DNA from: Carposina sasakii | Lineage: Eukaryota > Arthropoda > Insecta > Lepidoptera > Carposinidae | Length of the DNA stretch: 64,000 nt | Direction: 5' to 3' | NCBI GenBank assembly: GCA_014607495.2 | Contig: CP053170.1 | Coordinates: 2,728,001 to 2,792,000 of the forward strand | Part shown: positions 20,601-32,613 of the stretch, piece after piece | Position numbering within the stretch: position 1 is the first letter of the stretch | How the letters are laid out: each line of letters starts with the position of its first letter | Notes under the pieces: model-generated | The model's database searches: none | The model's input: the letters and a program-made list of their open reading frames with translations, nothing else | What the model was told of the DNA's origin: nothing | Program-made: the position numbers and the translations under genes

Positions 20601-23600
20601 CCACTTAACATATTTTTATCCCGGGAAAATGTTTTTATCCCGTATAATTTCTACATTTTGTTTTTTCTGTAGTCCACCACGCGGACGGAGTCGCGGGCAT
20701 CCACTAGTCTACATTATACGCCAACCGTCGTGGCACGCGCTGTCATATGTCATAGTATAGTACTCATTCCCTGGAAATACTATGACGGTCAAAGAAGCGA
20801 AAGAGGTGTGTAAGGATAGTATCAAGTGGATGTCTGAAAATCACACTGCGGCCACCAACCCGCCTGCCTGTGACTATGGACAAAAACTCCCCTATATCAG
20901 TAGCCTTATGGCATACCCTGTAGGCAGCTCCGGCCCAAAGTAAATTCTAGAATGGAGCGAGATTCAATTATGGCGCCTCCTGTTTGCTCCTAATAATATA
21001 TACTACCTAGACGCCCTCCAGGATTTGGCGCCTGGAGCGACTGCACCGTTCGCTGTATGGGCGGGCCGGCCCTGCCTGGGGGAGGCCTACGTCCAGCAGT
21101 AAACTGCTATAGACTGATATATGATGTGGATGGATGTGTACCTTTAGCGGTGTTACCTAAGTATTGAAACAATGGCAGAATGCGTACCGATATGATGTCT
21201 TTGATTAACGCCTTGTCCGTGGACATCTTCGCTCGGTTGATGACGGACACATTCGGTCCCACCCACGTGACAAACAGGAATTTCTTGCGTTTTGACATCT
21301 CGTCGCCCATCTGCAACCTGTTATTGAAAAAAAAAACAAATTATGTATAATATATAAATACAGCTGCATCCCTTTTACACAGATTTTGAGGATTTTTTCG
21401 GCATTTCCATCCATCATACATTCGGAAATCATTCTTCTACTAAAGATACATGGACATAGTTCTCTAAGTACCTACCTACAATGTTTGAACCAATAACCTG
21501 ATAGCATTTTGCCAAAAGCGACACCAGTTATGATAAACGTTGTAATATCCTCTCCTGCTTACAACTGCTACACAATCCAAACTTGGAGTTCTCACTGCCT
21601 GCCTTGACACGCATTGCCTTTTTAAGCTCACAAGGGTACGAGCTTTCGGACAGGATTTTAAGAGTAAACAATTTTTTCGGTTACTTTGTTCATCGGTTTT
21701 CAAGGTGCCTTCCTTTCTCTGCCAAGGTTCACCCACCAGTACCTATGACCGAATATGGTGTACTTAGGTGTCATTATACCTAGCAATGTGAAATATGTGC
21801 GACACAGTATGGCGTAAAAAAAAAAGCTATAGGTATTTCACCCGGTGATAATAGCAACGCTACCTATTGTCTTTACCAACAAAATGGCTCCATTGGAGTT
21901 ACCCACTCTGGTGTCCGTTTGGTCGAGCGAGAGACCAATTTGGCGGCGTGACCAGCGCATACGCCATTTGCGCGACCCCAAGTCGCTGTACGGTATGGTG
22001 TGCCTGTGGTGTCTAATTTGGTTACTTACGGACACCACCGTCGTACCGGCTTTGTCGCCTGGTGTTTAGTCCTAAGGGGAAAGGGCCGGCAGTGCAACCG
22101 AGGCGCTGATGCTAAAAGTGGCGCATACATATATATTAGGTACCTACTTTATCATTATTTACTCTGAAAATAGAGCTTCATCGACTACATCAGCTGCATT
22201 TCCTTCTGTGCATGTGATTAATAAACTCAGGGGCGTACCTACCCTCAGTCGATGAGCTCAACCTGTCACAGACCTTTGCACATCTGGCTGTGGGGTCTCC
22301 TTCGCGACCTCTTTTCGGTAACAATGGTATGTATGTATATGAATTTATTTCATGTACAGATTATAATGTTGCAAAATTGTCACTTAGCTCGTGCCTCGGA
22401 AAGCACGTAAATCGTTGGTCCTGCGTCTGATCCACAGATTACCCCCTAATCTGTGGTCTGATCTCTCTCCGGTCGTGTCGACTTTCCGTCCCATCGGACT
22501 ATGAGAGTAACGGAATAGAGAGTGCATCTGTGTTTGCGCACACTTTTTAATATCTCCTGAGTACCTGGCCAATCTTCGTAGAGATTGGTCGCCTTGGCCG
22601 AAATACGGTCGGAGATCATCATCATGTATGTATTTATTTACCTAAGGTAACCGAAACCACGGTCGTCATCTCCAAACTGTGTCCGGAACTCCGTGAAGTC
22701 GCTGCCTCGCGCCGAGCATACGATGCGAGAACCGTCGAATTTGAACACTGCCCTAGAAAGGATTATTAAAAACATTTCAACTCCTGGCCTCGAAGCCTTG
22801 CCTAAAAGCTTAGGACTTTATTTATAAATTATAAAAAACTTAAGCATTGATTAGGCTAATCAACGCTTAATTTGACGAGTGTTTCGATGATATACCTATC
22901 AAAAAGATACTTGCTCCCTTCACCAAACGCTACACTACAGTAGGTACCAAAATAACCCTAAATATGATCCCCTATGGATTAAATACAAGTGGGTAATTTT
23001 ACTTATTTATACCCTCTGATATCTACCCTTGTCATCATGTAAAAAGTGGGTCAGCTTTTCGAGATGTTTATTTTTACCCCGTTTATTTTTAGGATGAAAT
23101 TGACAAAACAAAGCGTCTATCATATTTAATTCAGAAGGGTACCTACGTACGTACCTACGTCATTAGATTATAGATATAATCACGACATAGAGGAATATCA
23201 CGGTAAACAAGTTTTGCTTTCCATGGGTATAATCACCACACCGCAGAGGCAAAGAAAGAAGGAGACTTGGAGCCAATCCAAACGCGAAGCTCAAAACAGA
23301 TGGCGAAGAATTTTGGAGACCTTCTGCCCTATCTATCTAGGGGACCCAGGAACATGTCAAGACCACACCGTACATTGGCCGCATAGTGTAGTTCATCTTA
23401 TGAGTTGATGTTTGAGAGACAAAGTCCCTTAGCAAATAGCAATGTCATATAAATCAATGAAAAAGCATAAATTGAAAAATTCTCGCTGACTCGCTTATAA
23501 GTTCTACCCTCTATGGTTCTACTACGTAGTAGCAATCGCAAAGAAATTCGCCATTACAGCGCGAAAATTGCACATTTTTCGCTATCTTTGCATTCCTACC

Positions 23601-23816
23601 GCATTGCTATTGCTAAAAAAATCATCATCAGCCTTAGGCTGACTGCCTAAGATACCGTTACTTAACTTGGCATTGGTTCCTCTTGTCTGGGTCATTCTGC
23701 AAGACAGGAATTGCCGATAAATTCGGTAATCTTTCTTACCATTCTGTTGGCGAGTTGTCTGACCGCACGTCGTCGTAGGCTGAACGTATCGTGTCTTTGT
23801 CTAAACCGGTGGTCAT
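17642..23816 (-). CDS. Coactosin, ADF-homology actin-binding protein
   Basis: Coactosin-like protein: a single ADF-homology domain that binds F-actin and counteracts capping, in the cytoplasm. Coding exons in transcript order: 23816-23740, 22752-22642, 21317-21188, 17755-17642. Phases 2, 2 and 0 join perfectly to give 143 aa, the usual coactosin length. Seen: MTTGLDKDTIRSAYDDVRSD at the start, MGDEMSKRKKFLFVTWVG in the core, MSTDKALIKD (the actin-contact helix region) and the characteristic ending NKAGGANYGTGIRD. The exon holding the ATG opens at 23822 with GTAACA before the ATG and no in-frame stop, so a longer N-terminus from an upstream exon is possible (see 46668-46721). TTTATT at 17442-17447 may be the poly(A) signal. 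ORC5 lies inside its last intron on the other strand. Confidence 0.95.
17870..18265 (+). mobile_element. Non-LTR retroposon in last coactosin intron
   Basis: Nearly full copy of the family at 15338. Flanking sequences TTGAAAGTTTGTAT (about 17851) and TTGAAAGTTTTGTAT (about 18274) form an imperfect target duplication. It lies between coactosin exon 5 and the ORC5 promoter. Confidence 0.7.
18528..19910 (+). CDS. ORC5: Origin recognition complex subunit 5
   Basis: ORC5 is a AAA+ subunit of the six-protein origin recognition complex that marks replication origins in the nucleus and loads MCM helicase. The frame encodes 460 aa, the normal ORC5 length, without an intron. Walker A is GSMGTGKS at residues 37-44; Walker B is IVIIFDRAE at 110-118. 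The AAA+ core is followed by the winged-helix C-terminal half, where FELPYYAKYLLIAAYLASYN is the conserved ORC5 stretch (about 322-341). The ATG follows a plausible leader (GATAAAATAATGG). The whole gene lies in the last intron of coactosin, antisense to it. Lack of introns could mean intron loss or an old retrocopy, but both ATPase motifs are intact and there are no breaks. Confidence 0.96.
   Translation: MDDLYNKIPCRENQVRELLSLLGENDEPLPWSLFISGSMGTGKSLCLDVVLRHLRQKHVIVDCIECYSPKIMYEMILSNIDEEHFEVKCDTMMDFINCLNRMHTERYDPIVIIFDRAERLRTMDDSVMAAFLRLREFCNLNVCTIFVTHLVYDNFYFKMGVREPIKLYFPNYNKEDLFKIIFMNQKSLISYVLSNQNVSSDIEEALFKPELFANFLNAFLSVFFRPCRDLIELQHMARVNFVKYCEPIIKNEIQADDLAKLWRHISPILKTSLELLYLRISNSDSSKPSPGKENDLDEIHNYNFENTLKEELISTKTFAQSFELPYYAKYLLIAAYLASYNPPKEDKRLFMKHHGKQRKRLQQVKAKAKINEKLNTQLGPKVFTLDRLLAIFYAILEEKIGLTSNLLAQIATLVELKLIAGSKEIDLDAAKYKCIVGYDFVAAVALTVGFNVRKYLYDFI
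20395..20712 (+). repeat. Interspersed repeat, GCGGGCATCCACTAGT tail
   Basis: Repeated at 44425-44718: both share GTACATGTAAGATATATGAG-like starts, the TATTGTGACAGGTCCCA block and a GCGGGCATCCACTAGT end. Non-coding; probably a non-LTR element tail. Confidence 0.65.
20765..21120 (-). repeat. Retroposon, GGACGTAGGCCTCC family
   Basis: Degraded minus-strand copy ending just outside coactosin exon 4 (21188). Confidence 0.55.
22335..22630 (+). repeat. SINE body with (ATC)n tail
   Basis: Same body as 1628-1885, with a small internal duplication giving an inverted CACAGATTA/TAATCTGTG at 22432-22460. Ends 12 bases from coactosin exon 3. Confidence 0.6.
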
Positions 23817-23904
23817 TGTTACCTGAAAATAAAAAAAATGTTTTAGCTAACGACAATATCAATTACCTAACAAGTTACTAAGTTGCAACCTCCTGGACTA
23901 AATG

Positions 23905-24165
23905 GCTGCTGTGTGGTATCGGCGGAGTAGAATAGCACCACCCTATATCTGCCCGTGGGTATCGTACGAGGCGATTTAAGGGTTCCCGGGAGGTGGGCAG
24001 CAGCGCCTCCCGTACTGACAACATAGTCTAAAAATCACACTGCGGTCACCAATCCGCCTGCCCAGCGTGGTGACTATGGGTAAAATCCCCCTGTGGCAGT
24101 AGCATTGTGGCGTGCCCTGGGGAGGCCTACCTACGTCCAGCAGTGGACTGCAATAGGCTGAAGAA
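23905..24165 (-). repeat. Retroposon, GGACGTAGGCCTCC family
   Basis: Minus-strand copy about 90 bases upstream of the coactosin ATG exon, ending in an AAGAAGAAG stretch. Confidence 0.65.
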
Positions 24166-25194
24166 GAAGAAGTAGGCCTAATAGCCTATAATATAAGGTA
24201 TATTATATCTAAAATAATAATTTGTTTTCAATCCGGAATCCTTGGTAATATGAGTTCCGAAAGAAACAATATTGCTACGATCCCAATAGGTAAATGGGTT
24301 CAGGGCAGGAAGATGATGAGGCACAGTCACAGTAAGTGAATGAGATTATAGCAAATTCTTCAGCTATATAATGTTCTAAACTGTATATGTAAGGTATCAG
24401 ATTTCATTTAATACCACAGAATACATAATAGGTAAATACCTAGGTAGGTGATCAAGCAAACACTTGCGATTTAATTGAAATGGATTGTATGTTATATAAC
24501 CAGCTAAATAACTCGACCATGTAAGCAAGTGAAGCATGACTAACTTCTTAAGTAATTAGGTAACTTAATAAATAAAATCGATAAATTATGTAGGTAAAGT
24601 GCGTCTTATCAAATAGTTCCTTTAGATGATGGCGCTTGTATGGCACGGGAGTTTTTCTATGAAACGAACTCTACAAAGAGTATAAGAATGTCCTCCTGAC
24701 CGTACCTATATCTATCACGACAGCCAATAAGACCTATCTACTTATTTACGCCCCTGCCTACCTATCCCTAAATTAACCTTACCTAAACATTCACGCCTAC
24801 CCACATTTCTCACCTGTTAGCCAAATCGTCTATGTTAATGCAGTTATTGCTGACCTACCCCCGATTTAACCCAGGATTTCTAAAGTCTCTACCTTCTAAA
24901 ATTCCCGCTGTCCACCGCTACGCCTCTCATCAGATAAGAATGGTGAGGTTGACCTCATGATGACCTCACCAGGTCTCACCTAGCAAAAGAAGACGACTTT
25001 GAAAAGCTGATCAATTGATTCAACCCACATAACCAGTTACACGGCTGTGTTCCCCAATGTGGTAGCTGGCTACCGTGTAACTAGCTCTGGAGCTGCAGTA
25101 GGATCACTAGATTCTACAGCCATGATCAGCAAAGCGGGGCCCTACCTCACGAAAACCTGGCCTGTTACGATACCCACGGGCAGACATTCTTCTT

Positions 25195-25360
25195 CAGCCT
25201 ATTGCAGTCCACCGCTGGACGTAGGCCTCCCCAGAGCACGCCACAAGGTCACTGCCATAGGGGGTTTTTGCCCATAGGTTTAATCACCACACTGGGCAGG
25301 TGAGGTTGGTGACCGACAGACATGTGGTCGTGCTATTCTATTTTGCCGACACCACACCGT
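25195..25360 (+). repeat. Retroposon, GGACGTAGGCCTCC family
   Basis: Partial copy; a further GATACCCACGGGCAGACATT fragment directly precedes it. Confidence 0.55.
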
Positions 25361-25580
25361 TTTCTCTTCAGTTTCATTCTGTCTTGCTTGCCTACCCTTT
25401 ATGTTTGTAATTTATTCTCTTGTCACAAGAATCATGACTGGTATATCTCTGATGATTAACGATATGATTTTGTTGCTGATCGAGTTTTTTACTATTGTTC
25501 CTTGTTCCTTCATTAAGTAAGAGGATAAAAAGTATAATTAATTACGAAATGAAAGTCTACGAGAATATAATAGCTATACC

Positions 25581-25950
25581 TACTGGGTGTAAAAAGACAA
25601 CTTTGTTCTTTTAATACCTCGTATTCTTTGTAACATCACGATAATTTTTTTCTATGGAAGCACCCCTGGGAAACCACGGGTTTCCAAGATATTGAGGTCC
25701 AAAGTTACATGAATATCAGCATTTTTTTTTAAATAAATCCATCTGGAAACAGTAAACAAACATTTTTTTAAAGACACCATATTAATAAGTATTTAAAAAT
25801 GTTAGTTTTGTAGGTACATTAATTAATTGAATACATTGCTTGCAATAAAAAAAAATCTTTTCCCAGGGTTGGTTCCATAGAAAAATTTATCTTTACGTTA
25901 CAAAGAATACGAGGTATTAAAATAACAACGTTGTCTTTTTACACCCTGTA
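25581..25950. mobile_element. DNA element with ~50-bp inverted ends
   Basis: Left end GGGTGTAAAAAGACAACTTT pairs with right end AACGTTGTCTTTTTACACCC, and the pairing continues through AATACCTCGTATTCTTTGTA. The interior of about 270 bases is AT-rich and non-coding. Confidence 0.75.
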
Positions 25951-26360
25951 TGTATGTATTTGTAACTTTAGAAACATATTTCACATTCACGAGATTCGGG
26001 TGAGGGTGAAGTCACTCGGGTGAAGAATTTTTTCATTTTCTTATTAATATTTTATAATAAGTACCTACTTACGGTTTTTAACCCTTGACTAAAGTAGTTT
26101 AAAAAGATAAATAGGAAGGATCCTGCCTTGAACTCTAAAAGTTATGATTTAGGTATTTAAATATAAATTAAGACCCATTTGAGATAAATAAGACAGAAAG
26201 TTCTAATGAATATAAAATTGATCAACAGCATCAACTTTTTACCCTTCAAATAGATATTACATTATGACCATTGGAATCTTGGCCCTAAACTGAATAGTTT
26301 AAACATTCCTCATTGGTTTAACGTAAATACCTTCTTTAAGCTACAATACCTAACGATGTA

Positions 26361-28048
26361 AGGTGCATTCGGCTAATTCCGAAAATCGGTTTATTCCGAA
26401 AATCAAAAATTTCTACCAAATCCTATGGTCTTTTATTGCTTTAGCAACTTTTACCAAAGCGCTATTTTGTCCTCTCCCCCGCATCCGTTGTCTTATGTCA
26501 CTAGGCGAGAGTGTACACGTCCTACACGTAATTTTCCTGAAGAGAGGACAATTCCCGCCTTTTTGATTTATCGGAATTACCCGCCTTGATATTACTATGA
26601 ATATTGGTAAGTTATTGAATTAATTATTTTTGCGTTCCATTGTGTTTCGTTTTAGCTAACAATTAAATATATTCAAAACGTTCTAGGTTCCTTTTTTTGG
26701 TATTTTCAGAATACCCCGACTACGGTAATTCAGAATAACAAAAAATTCGCAAGTACCCGATTTTGATTTTATATGCAGAGAGCCAGTGATTCTCAACATT
26801 TCATTTTTTATCCATCAACATCAAATGAAAAAATGTTTTAAAATTGATATTTTCTTCATGGTGTACCTAAAGGAATAAAATTGAAGAATCTGTTTGATAT
26901 GATATGAAAGTACAGAACACGTTTTCTTTTTTTTAATAATTTACGCGACTAAAATTGGTTAGCACGAACTTGTAACATGGACTGGACTTGTAACTGGACC
27001 TGAATATTTTGGTGTATTACGGTAAAATTTGTGACTCAGTTTATAAAAGGAATCTTTATAACTTAAGTATTAGTATTTTTAATATGTTCCTTTATATTAT
27101 TTGCACAATAAAAAAATACCCAACAGTTTGAGAACCGTAGAATAATTTTCGGGTAATTCGGAGGTATAAATAAGACATAAAAATATTATCTATTATATTA
27201 TTATATTATCTAAAAATATTTTAAGTATGGAACAGGAAACTTAAATAAAAAAGATATATGCCTTTTTTTATCAAAACTTTATTTAGTTTTTATCAAAACT
27301 AAATAAAGTCCACTTTTACAAGTGGTTCGGAAATACCCGACATATGTTGGAATGGGGTAGTTTCCTTATGGTTGAATCTTAATAACATTTTATGCTTATC
27401 AGAATAAATTATCAAAACCATACTATCTGTAAAATTACAATTTGATTATGTGTCCAAATGAGGTAGTAATAAGCCTTCAAAGTTAAGTGGGCAAATCCAT
27501 TTTTCAAATTAATTGAAAATTACAACATCACATGTCCACCTAAATCATTTACAGCAACTTTTGTTCTGTGACCATATTTGTAAACGCAATATTTAATATA
27601 GCTGTAAAACAAAATTTCTTTCACGCGCATACAAGTTACTGAAAGAGTGACGTCACGTCGTGGTAGCCGTTTGCATGGAGCGTTTTTTGGCAAGTCTAAA
27701 ATTGAGATTTTGATATCGTTATATCCCGGAAAGTTTTCACGATAGCGAAGTTTTTCTTTCGCAAATGTTTCTTTTATTTTATGATCTTTTGATATAAATA
27801 GAAATAAAAAAACTGAACTACCCTATTGCCTCTACAGAAGAAAAAAAATACTTAGTTTTGAAACACAAATATCTACTTATTCTGAAGGTATTTAGAAACC
27901 TCTTTAAAATATAACTGTAGGCTATTTATTCAAGAAACGAAAATGGATTTAGTTGTTTGTATAAATTTCACCTACTTTGACTAATGATTTCAATACAAAT
28001 ATGCCACCAACTCATCCAGAATTCATTCGTAATTACCCGAATGCACCT
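26361..28048. mobile_element. 1.69-kb non-autonomous DNA transposon, TA-flanked
   Basis: Ends AGGTGCATTCGG...CCGAATGCACCT sit between TA at 26359-26360 and TA at 28049-28050. Subterminal copies of GGTAATTCCGA/TCGGAATTACC-like motifs recur at both sides (26385, 26570, 26725, 27150, 27330, 28030). No transposase frame survives. TA target suggests the Tc1/mariner group, but this is only inferred. Confidence 0.65.
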
Positions 28049-28149
28049 TAATCAATACTTTGCATGGTTTAAAAGTAGTCCGTCGGTGGAGAAAAATATA
28101 GAAGTAATACTCTGATGCGTTACACCAGAGAAGATGCAAGTTAGGTGTA

Positions 28150-28557
28150 CTATGACATAAATCCATGATACTCTACAGTAGGTACCTTCGGAGAACTGGA
28201 GAATCCAGAATGACTGGACTCAGCATCAGCGTCATGTATAGGTATATTCACAATCACTTCAGCCTCGCTCCGACTTGAGTCATCCTCTTTACCATCTTTA
28301 ACTATAGTGTATAGCTTATCTATCCTGTTCCTAAGCACTTTGACCTCCGATTTGACTTTCCGCCGGTCCTGGGCCACTTCCTCTATGGCCAGGACTTTTT
28401 CGGAAAACTGGGCGATCACCTTCCGAAGGTCATCGACATTTTTGTTCAGCGATTCGAACTTTGAGGCGATGTTTGTCTGGTTCTCGGACAGTTTCGCGAT
28501 ATGGTCCTGCAAGCATTTGTAGCTGCCCTCCATTGGCCCGGCATTGCGGTTTTCCAT
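28150..28557 (-). CDS. Small coiled-coil ORF, unrecognised
   Basis: 135 codons from ATG to TAG without a break. Residues about 15-90 have a heptad-like pattern rich in Leu, Ile, Lys and Glu (IAKLSENQTNIASKFESLNK), followed by an acidic serine-rich tail. No signal peptide or membrane segment. The frame is clean and the composition is that of a real protein, but I recognise no family. It lies between two transposon-rich stretches inside the putative long first intron of coactosin, on the same strand, so it might be an ORF1-like piece of a retroelement. Function unknown. Confidence 0.4.
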   Translation of the reverse strand: MENRNAGPMEGSYKCLQDHIAKLSENQTNIASKFESLNKNVDDLRKVIAQFSEKVLAIEEVAQDRRKVKSEVKVLRNRIDKLYTIVKDGKEDDSSRSEAEVIVNIPIHDADAESSHSGFSSSPKVPTVEYHGFMS

Positions 28558-30167
28558 AACGTTAGGCTGTTTAAAAGTCAGTTTGTTGTTATTTTATGTT
28601 ATTGTTAGAAAAAAACCCATGTGATTTATTTTGATGGCGGACAACAGTGTCACGTCATTTTTGGCAGTGATGCGTCAGTCATTATAATGTAACTTTTTTT
28701 TTTCAATAAATAATTTATTTCTGCCCAGAGCGTGCCCGTATGGGGAGGCGTACGCCCAGCAATGGACTGCAAGAAGCCGATGTGCCTAAGTGACAAATCA
28801 CGTAAGTTATGTTAAATGCCCACGAAACCAGTATAATTCGCAGAAAATATAATAAATGCAAAGAATTCAATAATTGGCGCCAATTCCTGCCGCGCAAAAG
28901 TTTTCTTTAAATCGCCGCAGTGGTTGATAGACGACAGCATAGCAGAGTAAAAACAGCCAAAAGATTGTCGAACGCGCGCGAACACCGGAACGCTCTTGCG
29001 GGATTCCTCGACTTGCGGGCGGCGTCACTTTCTTTTCAGTGAAAATCGGATCTCTACGTCGATCGTTTGGTTCAAGTAAAAGGAAAATGGGGCAACCGTG
29101 ATTACTGATCTCGGTATTCACTTTTCTTCCTATATAAAGGTTAAAATGCACTATAGCGGCGTGGTAAAGAAGCATCAGCTTCGCTCCTAACCAAGAAGTT
29201 TGTAAACATACTTACCTTCGCTTCCAATCGATCGCAGTGGTAGATAACTATATGCAGTCATTGTGGTAAGCTTTTGCTTGTGGTTTACTTTTAGTAATAT
29301 GTTAAAGAAAAATACCCGACTGACTAAAATTTTGACCCAGTGTCACTCTCATGACTAAGACGAATCTAAGTCCAAATGTGACAAGCCTTTTGGGCTCTAG
29401 AGCGTGCCAAAACAAATAAGTATATCTATGTACAATTCACTCGAAAAACATTACACTCCTTTTGGGGAATTTGGGTAAATACCGCGATTGCCTTCGAGAA
29501 TTAAGAACAAACGCGATTTCTTGTCTTTTAGACAACAGCGATGCGGCACAATGTAGCGTAATTGAGGAATTTATCTTTTTTACGCGAATACATTATTTTC
29601 ACGAGATTTATTACGCGAAAAAAAATATTGTTTATGTGAGAAATGTTAATATTTTTGTTTAAAATTCACTCAAGTGTGCCTGAAAAACGTGTTGGTTCTA
29701 ATACCGTAGATGATGGTATGATAACACTATTGTACTTAGGATTTTAAAAAGCTGGGAACTTTAAAACTCACCCACGTCCGATTTCATATATATAGTACGT
29801 TATTTACTTATAGGTAGCTAGGTAATTATAGTTAATTCGTTTGTCATTATGTTATTGTTAGGTTAGGTCGTCACGAGATTTCTTTGATCCCCTTGGTCCT
29901 GTGATCCTCTCCTGACTTATAGAAGTTTGCTGTGGCGGGAATGCGTTGTGGGCCGATCAAAGTGGATATTTCCCGATTGCAGCACCGGGGTTCAACCAAA
30001 AGTAATACAATATCAGCAGTGTGCGTGGCTTCACTAGAATCCATCAGCTGCATCTCCTTCAGTGCATAGTGCATAATTAACTCGGACATTCTCTTAGAGT
30101 AGGGAACTTTGAAAACCAGGATTTGAGGAAGAAATACCAGGACATTTCGATTAAAAGCCAGGACTAT

Positions 30168-30549
30168 ACAGTGTGTTTTTTTGTGGCCACCTTTAACGAA
30201 GGGTACGTATTCTATACATGAAATAAAGTAAGTTTATGCCAAAAAAATGCTAAGAAAAAAAAAAATTTTTTTTTTAAATTTTAAATTCCTTGATCGTGCG
30301 AAATTTATAGTGTCTAGTGTTTATGTTAGTTTTTTTATAGACAGATAATAATTATTTTTCGTGAAAAAATCCTGCTACGCGCGTCTATGTGCATTTATGC
30401 AGAAAAACGCAGTCTATTTACTCAACTTTGGACCCTAATATTTTGGAAACCAGACACTTCCCAGGTATGCTTCCATGGAGAAAAATGATCGTGATGATGA
30501 GGAGATTCAGTAGTTTTCGGGAACGTTGACGACCAAAAATCACCCTGTA
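30168..30549 (+). mobile_element. MITE family B, full length
   Basis: Same structure as 16531-16911; ends CAGTGTGTTTTTTTGTGG and AAAATCACCCTG, with TA flanks. Over 90% identical by eye to the 16531 copy. Confidence 0.75.
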
Positions 30550-30990
30550 CATGTGCGAGCACAGTGACAATATGATTGGAGAGAGTTAGTGGCGTGCGAA
30601 TTTCAAAACATAGGTCTTTAACACATTCAGTACCGGTGACTACGTATTTGCTTCTTTTAGGAGTTCTATATGTGTCGCTGACGCTTATTTGCCCGATGTC
30701 GGCACCCTTAGAAAATCTGCCGACAGCGAATGTGTCAGGAGTTTAAAACTCAGGACGATGCTTAAAAACTATCCAGGACAGCCCAAAAAACAGGACGTGT
30801 CCTGGAAATACAGGACGGTTGGTGGCAACCCTATCTTAGAGGATAAGTTGGTAACTATCACTGATCATTTACGGAATACGGATGTTCCCGTTATGCTAAA
30901 CACAGCTGCTATATCTTCATTATGATGCTGCAGTTCAGGCTACCCCAATTCGGGATCACAGCTGTTATATGTATATATTTTAAATGTATA

Positions 30991-31425
30991 TGTCGGAGAT
31001 CAAGATGTCATATCCTACAGTCGGATCTCCAACGCCATCTATTTTCAATCGTTGAAGTTAGAAACGTCAAGTCGACAGCTATCACTGACTTGAGGACAAC
31101 TGTCACTTGGGTAAAGACAAGACAGAGTACTGAGAGGGCGCCACTGTAGATTTACAACGACCACCGGTCGTTTGAATTGAGCCGGAGGTATTCTGTTCTT
31201 TTTGTTGCGTCTGTCGAGCGAAGCACGGGTGCTAATCAGCCTCTGTCTTGTACTTACCACGTTTCTACGTTATCCGATAGAATCCTAGTAATCTTGTGCG
31301 TAGATACAGTGAAAGTGTTTGTGATTCCTAATTAAGCTTGTTTACTACACGCCGCATTCTTTATTTCGGATTTTGGAAGATGTCGGACACACCTAACGGC
31401 ACGCCACTCGACCCATCTACGTCAT
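30991..31425 (+). repeat. 5' terminal direct repeat (LTR plus leader plus gag start)
   Basis: Begins TGTCGGAGATCAAGATGTC. The true LTR probably ends near TTTACTACA at about 31350 (TG...CA), because the repeat continues past the gag ATG at 31380. The partner is 34897-35333, with two one-base insertions and one substitution. Confidence 0.8.
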
Positions 31426-32133
31426 CAGAAGTGGGATGCAACCCGGATCACCCACATGAAACACGTGCTTCAAATAGTGACTCGAGCGAAGAAAAATGGC
31501 GTCTTCTCTTCGAGCAACAAAATCAAAATTTTCTGGCGTTGGTGCAAGCAATAAAACTACCTGCATCTTCGGACTCTATTCGCCTTCCTGATTTCGACCC
31601 AGAGAAAAGAGACATCGACGCCCGAGCTTGGATAACGACCGCGGACATGTGTATCACAGATCGACATCGCCATGGATCTTCTCTGATGATCGCGTTAAGC
31701 CACGCACTCAAGGGCGAAGCATCATCTTGGCTGTCTTCAATATCGTTTCCTAATATGATGTGGGCCGATTTAAGGAGCTTTTCGTAGCAAGGTATAACTG
31801 TCCTGAACTGCTGCTTCCTTTCTCATCAGTATGCACGACAAGAAACCGAGAGATAACGAGTGCCTGGCCTCATACGCCGCTACCCTCATAACATCCTTAA
31901 TGGCAAGGTGGAATGGACTGACTACAGAACAGATAGCAATAGCCACTGTCTTAGCTCATATTTCAAAACAAGAGCCACGTGTTCAGAGGATTGCTATAAC
32001 GACTGACATCAAGACGCGTAACCATTTACAAAAGGAACTGAAAGCTGTCTCGTTCCTGAAGAGAAGTTATTCATCAAGTATTTATCGTGACGGACCCGAC
32101 CTAAAAAGAACCGACCTAATGGATCTGCTGTGA
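31380..32133 (+). pseudogene. gag, frameshifted
   Basis: Opens MSDTPNGTPLDPS and runs to 31787, where an apparent one-base loss after GATTTA throws it into a stop. Gag-like sequence continues in other frames to 32133 (HDKKPRDNECLASYAA onwards). The position after the LTR and before zinc knuckles fits a gypsy-type gag. Confidence 0.7.
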
Positions 32134-32350
32134 CCATCAAGTGCTTTAATTGTGGACAACTAGGCCACAAATCTCTTCAATGTCGCAACAAAGCCAATTC
32201 GAAGAAGCAAGATGACCGGTCCAAACACAGGTCCTTTCACGGGGACCATAACTCGACCAATCAACCTACAGGAGAACCGATCGCATCACCTGCTTCAACT
32301 GCCGGGAACAAGGCCACTATGCATCCGACTGCCCGAAGAGGAAAATCAAG
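32130..32350 (+). pseudogene. gag nucleocapsid zinc knuckles in two frames
   Basis: First CCHC knuckle CFNCGQLGHKSLQC is at about 32142-32183; the second, CFNCREQGHYASDC, at about 32291-32332 is in a different frame, so a frameshift lies between them. Confidence 0.8.
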
Positions 32351-32410
32351 GAGGGGAACAACGGTACCGGCGGCGGCACTGGAACTGGTCCAGCTAAGGA
32401 AAAGCGAGTA

Positions 32411-32605
32411 GACGTGTGCATTGTGAATGCGCCTTCGGGTTCTCTGCGTCACTCTGGTGAGTCATTCCCATTTACTTACGACTCAGGTTCAGAGTGTTCC
32501 TTAGTTAAAGAATCGATTGCTTTGAAATTTAGTGGTAAGCGAATTTATGACAATGTTTCTATGACTGGTATAGGACAAACTTCTATAGCCTCGTACATGC
32601 TCTAG
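32411..32605 (+). pseudogene. Retroviral-type aspartic protease fragment (first copy)
   Basis: Contains the active-site triad in FTYDSGSECSLVKE. It ends at a stop after GIGQTSIASYML. The homologous segment at 32870-33123 has the same layout. Confidence 0.7.
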
Positions 32606-32613
32606 GCGATCTC

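Noticed and set aside
28867..29175. 102-codon minus-strand ORF
   Set aside because: No recognisable motif, odd composition and no splice or neighbour support.
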